Shown here: positions 55,581-64,000 of the stretch, piece after piece
How the letters are laid out: every line of letters starts with the position of its first letter
Position numbering within the stretch: the first letter of the stretch is position 1
DNA from: Helianthus annuus
Lineage: Eukaryota; Streptophyta; Magnoliopsida; Asterales; Asteraceae
DNA: 64,000 bases
NCBI RefSeq assembly: GCF_002127325.2
Contig: NC_035436.2
Coordinates: 112,987,591-113,051,590, forward strand
Direction of reading: 5' to 3'
Made by a program: the position numbers and the translations under genes
Notes under the pieces: model-generated
Told to the model about the DNA's origin: nothing
Databases searched by the model: none
The model's input: the letters and a program-made list of their open reading frames with translations, nothing else

Positions 55581-58469
55581 TTCGTGGGTTTCATTCTTGA
55601 AGACGAAACGTTTGACAGTTTGATGGCGTTGTTCAGAAAGATTGTGAATCTGTACCAAAGGCGTATCAAAAGAATTCGTAGTGACAACGGTACTGAATTC
55701 AAGAACAACAGGATGGAAGAATTTTGTGAAGAACGAGGTATATTGCATGAGTTTAGTGCTCCGTATACTCCGCAGCAGAATGGAGTCGCAGAACGCAAAA
55801 ACCGGACACTAATCGAGACGGCTGGAACAATGCTCGCAGATTCAAAGCTACCAATAAATTTTTGGGCAGAAGCTGTTTCCGCCGCATGCTATACGCTCAA
55901 CAGAGTTCTCATTGCCAAGAAGTTCAACAAAACGTGCTTTGAGTTAATCAATAACCGCAAACCTAATCTGAAATATCTTGAACCATTCGGGTCACCCTAT
56001 ACTGTTCTAGAGCATTATGGAAAGTTTGGTCCGAAGTGCATTGAGGGAATATTTGTTGGTTATGCAAGTCCATTACGACGTGTCTTTGTTCCAAGTGAGA
56101 AGCGGATTATTGAAGCTGCAAATGTTGAATGTCAAAGCAATACTATGCCACCGCAGAATCCTAGAGATTCATGGCGTTATCATTATGACAAGTTGTGGGA
56201 TTCGTTTGACATGAGGGAAGAATCAGAAGAAGAAGAAGAAGAAGAAGACTTCTTTGATGAGTTGGATATTTTGCGAGAGCACGAGTCACAGCAAAGGTTC
56301 CCATCCGAGTATTCTAGACAACCACGGGAAACTTCAAATGATGATGAAGCTAGTCCAAGCTATGCTGGTGAACATGATGATGTCCAACAAGATGAAGTTG
56401 CTCCTGGTAATCAGTCGGCAGAGAATGATGATCAAGAAGCTGATAATATGCCAGTATTCGATCGTGGTGATTCAGATTCTGAGGGGGAGCAGATCTAGAT
56501 TTCAAGTCAAACAAACCCAGTTAGTGTACATGATGCAGATCAGAATGTTACTAATCTGGAAGGCGAGGTAGATGTTCCATGCGAAGTGATGCCAAGAACT
56601 CTTTCATACCATCTAGAGGAGTTAATCATTGGAGAACTACAATCAGGCGTTCGCACTAGACGTAAAATTGACCAAGGGCTTACTTGTTTTTACTCTACAG
56701 TAGCGCCTTTACAAACTGAATTTTCATTGAGTTGTTTTATTTCGCAGATTAAACCGCGAACTTACAAAGAGGCGCTTACTGAAGATTCTTGGGTCAATGC
56801 GATGCAAGAAGAGTTAAGTCAATTTGAGAAGTTAGGTGTGTGGAAGTTGGTAGATTTACCGGATGGTCAAAGGAAGATCAACACAAAATGGGTGTTTAAG
56901 TGTAAAAGAGATGATCGAGGAGTAGTTGTGCGTAACAAGGCTCGAATCATAGTCCAGGGTTTCAGTCAACAAGAGGAGATAGATTTCACTGAAGTGTATG
57001 CTCCTGTAGCTCGACTGGAAGCGATTAGAATCTTCCTAGCATTTGCATCGTGGAAAAATTTCAAAGTTTATCAGCTAGATGTAAAATCGGCGTTTCTCTA
57101 CGGGAAGGTTAAAGAGGAGGTATATGTCGGACAGCCACCGGGCTTTACCGATCCAATCCACAAAAACAAGGTCTATCTGATAGACAAAGCGCTGTATGGT
57201 TTACACCAGGCCCCGAGAGCTTGGTACGAGACTTTGTCTCAACACCTACTAGCCAACAAATTCATTCGTGGAAAAGTGGATGCCACTCTCTTCACCAAAG
57301 AGGTCGACGGACATCTTCTGATAGTTCAGATATATGTGGATGACATAATATTTGGGTCTACAAATGAGAATTTGTGCAAAGATTTCGAACAAGTGATGAA
57401 GCAAAAGTTTGAAATGTCATCGATGGGGGAGATGAAATTCTTTTTGGGTCTTCAAGTTGATCAACTACCTGAAGGAATATTCATTCACCAGACGAAGTAC
57501 GTTCATGATATTCTAGAGAAATTTAGGATGTCAGGTTCTATTCCGGCGTCAACCCCGTTAGCAACGAATCATGGGATACACCCAGATCTCACCGGAGACA
57601 GGGTAGAGGAGACACTTTATCGTTTCATGATCAGTTCGTTGATGTATTTTACTGCTTCAAGACCCGATATCATGTATCCGACGTGCCTCGCAGCAAGATT
57701 TCAATCTAACCCAAGAGCATCGCACATGGTTATTGTGAAGAGGATATTACGTTACTTGAAGGGTACTTCATCTTTGGGGTTATGGTATCCTAGAAAAGGT
57801 GATTTCACGCTCGAAGGGTATTCCGATTCGGATTTCGGATGCTGCAAGGTCAATGCTAAATCAACAACTGCAGGATGCCAATTTTTTGGACCTCGCTTGG
57901 TTACCTTGCAGTGTAAGAAACAAACGTCTGTGGCTCTTTCCACATGTGAAGCGAAGTATGTGTCTGCTAGCAGTTGCTGCTCTCAGATCCTGTGGATACA
58001 GCAACAGATGCGCGACTACGGTTTGAAGTTTCTTAACACACCTCTCTTTGTTGATAATGAGGCCGCAATAAATATTACTAAAAATCCAGTACATCACGCT
58101 AAAACTAAACATATAGAGATTCAAAATCACTTCATCCGATATTGCTTCGAGAAGAAGTTGATTCGAATTGAGAAAATCCACACTAACAATCAGAAAGCTG
58201 ATTTACATACCAAGATTTTAAAACTAAATGGTATCAATCTTCTCTCGGTGTCGGATGGCATTATTGGCGTTGATGAAGGTACTGTTGTAGATGACGATGA
58301 GAAACAACCTGCAATGGTTTGTCGATTTTTTTACTTGTTTTGGTATTTAGGGGGAGAAGATGTAAATCTTTTCAGAAAATACAAAAATAGTAAAAAAATT
58401 CAAAAATACAAAAACATGATAAAATTTAAAAATCCAAAAACAATAGAAAATGAAAAAGAGCTTGTGTAA
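55581..58469 (+). pseudogene. Copia-2 integrase core, reverse transcriptase and RNase H
   Basis: It resumes the frame cut at 43061. Integrase second Asp (IRSDNGTEF, ~55675) and Glu region (PQQNGVAERKN, ~55770) are present, then an acidic linker with an EEEEEE run (~56225). A TAG at 56496 interrupts the frame. RT follows: NTKWVFKCKRD (~56882), QLDVKSAFLYG (~57070) and catalytic YVDDIIFGS (~57334). RNase H follows: GYSDSDFG (~57820), ALSTCEAKYVSAS (~57930), FVDNEAAI (~58045) and the HHFIRY-like end. The last ~60 codons are Lys/Asn-rich and run past a gggggag tract, so they probably lie beyond the original end. A one-base phase problem just after the insertion site separates it from the 5' part. 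SIRE-like by the YVDDIIFGS and CEAKYVSAS contexts. Confidence 0.94.
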
Positions 58470-59967
58470 AAAGGGAAAATGATAGTATATCGGTTTAACA
58501 GTTACAGTACGCTAAAGAATTGTAAAGAATTAAATGCGTTAAACAGTCTCACTGATGATGTGTCGATAGGTTTTCGCACATTTAGTAGATTTATTCGGGA
58601 TATAAACATAAAAATTCAAACTTGCTTATTTCGTGGGGAACACTACTTGGATATATCGGTAACCCCTGAAATCTTGTTTGAAAGGTCCCTCTTTCTGAAA
58701 TACTAGGTCTTTATACTCTGTGATATCTGGGGTATTATTCCGGGACTTCTGCTGAATGGAAGTTCTGACCTAGTCCCCGAATAATACTTTCTGCATTGCT
58801 TGAAACATAGCATCGCCCTCAGCAATCTGATGAAACAATGTAACAAATAATCATTGCTGTTGTAAAAATGATCCTCTAAAGGGGACACACCGAAAAGTCG
58901 AAGCCGTCATCTTTCTGCGTATATGGAAGTATCGACCTGAGCTCTCACGGCCCTCGCATTTAACCCCTTACAGATATCATCTGTGGTATACTTACCTGTA
59001 AGACTGAATATTGGGATTCTGGATACGGGAGTATATTCAAGAGGTGGGACACATGAATGAGTTTATGTTCATTAAGACATCTAATTCGTATCCTGAATAG
59101 ATTGAAAATTGTATGAGAATTTAAGTGGATTAGTATATCGACAATCGAGGTGAATTGTTTAATTCTGAATATGAAATTAAGCTTAACGGTACTAGTGACT
59201 TGTCTGATAACTGATATGATTCCCTAACACGCTCACCAAAAATATGTTTGTAAATAGTTTACTTTCTTTACATTCTGCAATTTAAGTTTCTGTATTTCAT
59301 TTCTAGTTTAGAAACATTATTGAAAATTCAAAAAGATTTTTCATTTCTACTTTATTTTCTGACATACCAGAGTGGAAAGTTGATCGTTAGATTCTCCAAA
59401 GTGAAAGCAGATGCAGGAAGTTTCTGGACTGGAGGATGAGGAGAGCTTATCTTAATTTAGATTGATTGATTGAAAAGTCAACACAAGTTCATTAACTTGA
59501 TACTTGTTATTTTCAAGAATTTTTTTGAAAAATGTTTAAACAAAAGTCAGTCTGTTTTGTCTTAGATCAACCAAGGTCATTAAATTGGACTTGGAGGATT
59601 AATTGAGTAATCAGGGTCAACTTGGATCTGAATACTTGAGTGGATTTCTAAAACTGATATGTTTATGAGTTTGTGTTGTGAAAAGATAGAATGTAATGTT
59701 ATATGTTTGAGAAACAGGTTGTGAACTTCATCATCCCCACGGGAGCAAAATGTTAAAGATTGAACCAGATTAAGATCCTAGATCCCAGCATACTGAGAGG
59801 GGGAGTCTGTGAAAGGGGGGAGTCTGGATCAACAGTCAAAGGGGAGATTGAAGATGGAGCTAGGTTGAGTTCATGAACCTGTGAAAAGAGAGTTTTTACA
59901 GTGAGAAGACAAAGTTGGAAAGAGACCAAGACTGAAGACTCGACGCCAAAGACTTCGTCAACATCCA
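58470..59967 (+). other. 3' non-coding region of copia-2
   Basis: It is about 1.5 kb with no conserved frame, matching the reverse of 33646-35110 in copia-1. SIRE-type elements often carry extra sequence between pol and the 3' LTR; I see no envelope-like frame here. Confidence 0.7.
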
Positions 59968-59978
59968 AGGGGGAGTCT
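59968..59978 (+). other. Polypurine tract of copia-2
   Basis: aagggggagtc directly before TGTTGGTGCACTG; an internal tttagggggagaag at 58346-58359 could be a second one. Confidence 0.88.
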
Positions 59979-60468
59979 GTTGGTGCACTGAATGTTTGTT
60001 AACTATGTCTTAATCAAGTCTTAGGTCTAGATAGGTTGTTCGGAGTTGGAAAACATGAAAAGTGGTTTTAGAGTGTAATTCCGCTCGAAATGACATTTAT
60101 ATCATTTCAAGCGAAATCAGGTCATTATGTAATTCCGCTCCAAATGTTGTTAGGTGATTCCGCTCCAACATTACCTGGTGATTCCGCTCGGAAGTGATCA
60201 CATGGGGTTCCGCTTGAACCATTTCAAGCGGAATCAGCAAGACAATATATACGTGCTGTGTGATCTCATTCTGTATCGTTGGAGCGGAATTAGGAGTCGA
60301 GGTGCTGCCAGATTTTTGTCAGAATTCATTGTATTTGACTTAGAAAGCGTTAATAGAGAAGAAATTAAGAGGATAAAGCTGTGTGACTTTGTTTACTTTG
60401 ATTCCGCCTCTATAAATGAAGATGAACTGCCTTTTACTGACTGTTTAGGGTCACAACACGGTCCAACA
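59979..60468 (+). repeat. 3' LTR of copia-2
   Basis: 490 bases from TGTTGGTGCACTG to GGTCCAACA. Its R-U5 part aligns by eye with copia-3 ('aggtgctgcc', 'gcgttaat', 'attccgc', GGGTCA..ACA..TCC.ACA end). It has TATATAC at 60246-60252. The next five bases are atttg; the matching left flank was lost with the 5' end. Confidence 0.82.
60208..60233. repeat. Hairpin upstream of TATA in the copia-2 LTR
   Basis: TTCCGCTTGAA-CCAT-TTCAAGCGGAA, perfect 11-base arms, 12 bases before TATATAC. A second imperfect hairpin with the same half-site, TTCCGCTCGAAATGA / TCATTTCAAGCGAAA, lies at 60079-60117. The region 60075-60290 has eight TTCCGC or GCGGAA words. Confidence 0.88.
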
Positions 60469-60771
60469 ATTTGCCCGATTTCTCACAAAAACCCCAAACC
60501 CTTGTTTTTGAACCGAAAAAGATAAAATCGAAAGGGTAAACGGTTTGTTTTGGGAAAACGGCACTTGGGGTTTCATTTTTGGGGGAAACCGCGCCTACTT
60601 GGCCAAAAATTTTCAGATTTTCAGGACCGGGTCGAAAAATGGAATTTTTGAGTAACAGACGCCTGGACACGGGGTCATGCCCGCTGAGCACGGGGCCGTG
60701 TCCAGCCCACTGTTTACAGTTTTCTCCAAAAATCTCATTGTTTCGTGCTAATTTTTGGTGTGTTCTTTCAG

Positions 60772-61917
60772 ATGTCGAAGAATTTCACTAGATTCAACGC
60801 AAATGAGCTCGATGCTAGGGCAAGATATGATATACATCAAACAAGACTGGAAGAATACCCAAGACAAGTGTGCACGGATCTCTTGATAATGGTGAACCAA
60901 CTTGACCGGTTTAACAACCTCGTTACCGGCCCACTAAGGGTTGCCCTGACCACTCGACTTCGCTCAGTACATGAGTGCACTATGGAGTTCTATAGCACCT
61001 TCACTCTCAATTCAAGGTGCGACCCTTTCGACAATGAGGGGGTGGCATTCCGGTGTGGTGGAACTAGGTACTCGATCTCGATGGCACAATTCGGGGTAAT
61101 AATTGGGCTGTATACGGAGGAAGACTCGGGTAGTGAAGAGAACACCGGAGGGGTGCGAGATTTGGTTGAGAACGAGCGCCAAGCCGCCTGGGCTCAGAAT
61201 GGTGAAAGGCACTACAACCCAAGCAGCACAAAGAGTACCAAGTTGAGGGACCCACTCTACTGATATATCCATAGGGTCCTCGGGTACTCTCTAAGTCAAA
61301 GGCATGAGAGTAGTGGTGTTGTTGGGTTGAGAGATTTGATAGTCCTTCACTGCATTCACAACGGAAGACACCTCGATGTTCTGTTTCTCCTACTCCGAAA
61401 CATGCATCTGAACTGGCTAGCTCATGCACCAACCCCTATCTTCTTCGGGGGATGGGTGTACCGTCTCTGCAGGCACTTCGTGAACATACCTAGGTCTTTC
61501 GAAAGGAGCCCATGGTCGGGAAGAGTCGATGTACACATCTGCCGCTCCATAAACCTAATCTATGAGGCGGAAGACGGGTCGGTAAGCTTTCAGAGGATGC
61601 AAGGCAATGCATGGAACCCACAAGAGGCGCTAGCACTTCACGCTCCACCTCCCCAATACCAATACAAACCTCACGGTGAACCAGGCCAATCCTCCTCACA
61701 AGAAGGCGGTTTTCCTAACTTTCAAAGTTTACATGATCTTTTGCAGGAAAACCTTATGTGCACCAGGAACACCTACAACCTCGCCAACAACACATACAAC
61801 CGGGTCGAAGCCATTGAAAGAAACATCTTCGATATCCAAGATGACATCGGAAGCATCCAGGAGTACATGGCGGGACATGGAGGGGGAGGTGATGACGATG
61901 ATGAAGACATGGACTAG
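60772..61917 (+). pseudogene. Athila-type accessory ORF, one nonsense codon
   Basis: A 382-codon frame starting MSKNFTRFNANELDARA; the ATG follows a 'tctttcag' acceptor-like site. TGA at 61261 interrupts it after KLRDPLY. The N-terminal part (HECTMEFYSTFTLNS ... VAFRCGGTRYSISMAQFGVIIGL) resembles the conserved region of Athila ORF1 / 'putative plant transposon protein' families. The C-terminal part has a predicted helical stretch (NTYNRVEAIERNIFDIQDDIGS) and an Asp-rich end. The function of this family is not established; some Athila elements carry an envelope-like ORF at this place. No signal peptide is seen. Confidence 0.75.
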
Positions 61918-62530
61918 GCGGGTGGAGTAGGAGTAGGAGCGGCTGGTTGGTGATCCTACAGGTTAAACCCCTTTTCTATCAAATAATTTCTGGCCTGCGT
62001 GCTGAGTGTTGAACAATTTACTTTCCCTAACTTCTTTTTATTTCTGCTTTTGTTTTTATTTTTAACTTGATGGTTTGGATGTTGAACTTGGTAATCTAGG
62101 ATGTTTGGTATTGTTTGGTGTGGTGTTTATTGCTAAAACAGGTACATTAAAGGCTTAGAGTACTAAACATTAGTACTACTAAAGCTGGAACAGGAAAACC
62201 GGAGCTAGAAACCTGTTTTTTTTTCAACCTTGCAGACTGTCTACACGGGGTCGTGTCAGGCTGACACGCCCCCGTGCCCACCTCCCAGAACTGGTGTTTG
62301 TTTAATTTCTGCAGATTTTTTCTAGACACAGGGTCGCGCCAGCCAACACGCCCCCATGTCCACCTTCTGCAAGTTTTCGTTACTGGCACCTGAACACGGG
62401 GTCGTGTCCATTTGACACGGGGCCGTGTCCAAAGTGCCAGTAACATAAAATTTTGCTTTTAACACCCTTTTACACATTCAATCAACCTAAAAAATTATTT
62501 TTGGGACACATTGAGGACAATGTGTAATTT
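61918..62530 (+). other. 3' region of the Athila-like fragment
   Basis: Non-coding. GC-rich near-palindromic words (CACGGGGTCGTGTC, GACACGCCCCCGTG, GACACGGGGCCGTGTCC) lie at 62244-62275, 62328-62361 and 62394-62431, like those upstream of TATA in the solo LTR at 14407. Confidence 0.65.
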
Positions 62531-62580
62531 GAGTGTGGGGGGGATGCTAAAACTTTGAAACTTGCAAGTCCTAACTAACA

Positions 62581-63016
62581 TGTTGGTGCACTACATCTGT
62601 CGACTTCGTCTTGTATCGAGTCTTACATTGTATTGTATAGAATAGGGCACGATTTACTAGAAAATAGGTGAGTATATGTGATTTGAGAAGAGGTTTCGCT
62701 CATATGACCATAGGTGTGTAGTTCCGCTTATATGGACATGATGAGGTTTCGCTTATATGTACATGTACATATAAGCGAAACCACCAGACCTATATATAGT
62801 GGACATTTTGAGCGAAACCAAGAGAGAAGAACTTGATACGATTCCATACCGAAGTGCTGCCGGTGTGAAGAACTGCGTGTAATCGAGCGTTAATCAATAT
62901 AATTAGCAGTTTTAGTGAAGATTCAGCTGTTTTTACCTCCGTTTCTTGTTATTCCGCACCTGAAATGTAGTTGAACACCTCTGAACGACTCAATCGGGTC
63001 AGAACAAGATCCTACA
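62581..63016 (+). repeat. 5' LTR of copia-3
   Basis: 436 bases, TGTTGGTGCACTAC...AAGATCCTACA; TATATATA at 62791-62798. It has several TTTCGCT/TTCCGCT words. Confidence 0.9.
62745..62782. repeat. Perfect 38-base palindrome in the copia-3 LTR
   Basis: Arms GGTTTCGCTTATATGTACA and its exact reverse complement with no spacer, ending eight bases before TATATATA. Confidence 0.95.
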
Positions 63017-63018
63017 AG

Positions 63019-63030
63019 TGGTATCAGAGC
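63019..63030 (+). other. Primer binding site of copia-3
   Basis: TGGTATCAGAGC two bases after the LTR; iMet type. Confidence 0.93.
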
Positions 63031-63246
63031 TTGGGAGGAGGAGTTCTATAGAAATTAGCTGGATTTTATCTTGATTTCTTACTTCTACACCTTCTTTCAT
63101 TATTTCAGAAAGTTTTACCGGTCGAAATTCGCTCAAAATTTCACAGATCATAGATAATTGGACATTAACAAACCCTGGAAAGCTTCGGACCAAAATACGG
63201 ACTTATAATGGATCAAATTGACCTCCGATTAGGTTTTGCTCTTTCG

Positions 63247-63510
63247 GACATTGTGTAGTTTCGCTTTTGTGTCACCATTATTTTGAGGTTTCGCTCCAAA
63301 TAGCTTGATAGGTTTCGCTCCAGTGTCACAATATTGGTAGTTTCGCTCCAAAGGACAACATAGGTTTCGCTCCAAGTGCACATTTGAGGTTTCGCTTCTG
63401 AGGTCATTAGTGGTTCCGCTTTTATGAACATCAACGTTTCGCTTATACGAACAAAAAACCTAGTTTCGCTTTTGTGGACTTCTGGGATTTCGCTCTTGTG
63501 TTCAAACATC
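63247..63510 (+). repeat. Copia-3 leader array of GTTTCGCT motifs
   Basis: Ten copies of (G/T)TT(T/C)CGCT(C/T), at intervals of about 22-28 bases between 63258 and 63495, each followed by unrelated or weakly related spacer. The flanking leader (63031-63246) shows no frame of interest. Confidence 0.9.
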
Positions 63511-63551
63511 TAGTTATTTGTCAATAATCTTGAAAAACGTGCTAAGTCATC

Positions 63552-64000
63552 ATGGATACCGAGTTTTACAATGCGTTTGCAACATCGTCTGGTCCAGCTG
63601 CTATTGCGCAAGCTATGAACTTAGAAAATGAAACAGGAACCACCCAAAAGCCCCCGAAATTGATGAGTATCGAAGAATATTATGGGTGGAAAGACAGATT
63701 TGAGAACTGGGTTCAGGCAAACCATCTTAGGTCATGGGAGTGTATATTGAAGAAATATGTGTTACCTCGAATAGATTTGCAGGTTCTTAAAGAGTTATCA
63801 GAGTTCACGGATCAAGAACGGGTTATGTAAAAAGCGGAGAAAATGATGATCAGTCTGTTGCAACAAGCTATCAAGAAAGATATCTTTATTTTGCTACATC
63901 ACGATAAAACTGCAAAGTCAATCTGGGATGCACTTAGAGTCAAATTTGAGGGTAGCGAGAAGATGATAAAGAGCAAGAAAGTGCTGCTTAAGAAAGAGTT
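63552..64000 (+). pseudogene. Copia-3 gag N-terminus (partial, one nonsense codon)
   Basis: Starts MDTEFYNAFATSSGP. It includes TTQKPPKLMSIEEYYGWKDR and FENWVQ, shared with copia-1 gag (QKPPKLMYIEDFKGW). A TAA at 63828-63830 interrupts after QERVM. The same frame then continues with KMMISLLQQAIKKDIF and KSIWDAL, again matching copia-1 (KMMISIIQQAVKEDIF), to the window end. Gag would assemble the particle. Whether the rest is intact cannot be seen. Confidence 0.9.

Larger units (their letters stand above)
60469..62580 (+). mobile_element. Athila-like Ty3 element fragment
   Basis: An internal fragment bounded by the end of copia-2 and the start of copia-3. It contains a spacer with CACGGGG..GTG words, an Athila-ORF-like frame (60772-61917), a 3' stretch with three more CACGGGG/CACGCCCC words (62235-62440), the phrase 'gaggacaatgtgtaatttg' and the purine run GAGTGTGGGGGGGA (62531-62544), typical of sequence just before the 3' LTR. 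No LTR is present in the window. The assignment to Athila rather than Tat is tentative. Confidence 0.65.
62581..64000 (+). mobile_element. Copia-3: SIRE-like element, 5' part (cut by window end)
   Basis: LTR 62581-63016, primer site 63019, leader with motif array, gag from 63552. Left flank is taaca (62576-62580). It is inserted in the Athila-like fragment. Related to copia-1 and copia-2 by LTR ends and Gag. Confidence 0.9.

Noticed and set aside
60745..60771. Upstream in-frame Met of the Athila-type ORF
   Set aside because: It precedes a polypyrimidine-CAG directly before the 60772 ATG and encodes a short unrelated hydrophobic extension.
63247..63510. Regularly spaced repeats resembling a CRISPR array
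   Set aside because: The repeated word is only 8-10 bases, degenerate, and lies between primer site and gag of a copia element.

Overview
The window looks like intergenic DNA from a large, repeat-rich plant genome. The evidence is plant-type LTR retrotransposons throughout: initiator-tRNA-Met-type primer sites (TGGTATCAGAGC), chromodomain Ty3/gypsy integrases of the Tekay/Del type, SIRE-like Ty1/copia elements and an Athila-like ORF. A eudicot, perhaps Asteraceae, is my guess from general familiarity and is not proven. I recognise no host gene, tRNA, rRNA or CRISPR array. Almost every base can be assigned to nested, truncated or recombined LTR retroelements, so this is a layered insertion record and not a set of cooperating genes.

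Left part (1-9701): the 3' end of a Tekay-like LTR (1-445); a short copia LTR tail (446-531); a non-autonomous gypsy element on the minus strand with about 3.7 kb LTRs and a 2.2 kb non-coding interior (532-8480); and a piece of another gypsy LTR (8481-9649) into which it inserted.

Middle (9702-40529): gypsy-1 (minus) has its 3' LTR at 9702-11708 + 20073-22013 and a decayed pol at 22014-24734. Its LTR was split by element 4 (11709-20067, target duplication aattt), which itself took in a later gypsy element now reduced to a solo LTR (13989-15656, duplication caact). Gypsy-2 (plus, 24735-40529) sits in gypsy-1 pol. It keeps only a mini-gag with two zinc knuckles, and its 3' LTR was split by copia-1 (minus, 33206-40384), which has a decayed gag and no pol.

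Right part (40530-64000): copia-2 (plus) lacks its 5' end, is split in integrase by gypsy-3 (43062-55575, duplication agatt) and ends at 60468 inside an Athila-like element (60469-62580). That element is cut again by copia-3 (62581 to the window end). Gypsy-3 is the best-preserved element: both LTRs, primer site, polypurine tract and one 1509-codon gag-pol frame broken by only two nonsense codons.

The most interesting signals are outside the proteins. (1) All the long gypsy LTRs I could examine carry a matching splice-donor/branch-point/acceptor set that would remove a 0.8-2.4 kb leader intron. (2) The 5' LTR of gypsy-2 holds a 25-bp exact copy of the copia-1 terminus at the site where copia-1 sits in the 3' LTR, a possible template-switch repair scar. 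(3) Three diverged copia LTRs share a hairpin built from TTCCGCT/TTTCGCT half-sites just upstream of TATA, and two of these elements carry arrays of the same motif in their leaders. (4) Two unrelated elements have independently lost pol but kept gag pieces.
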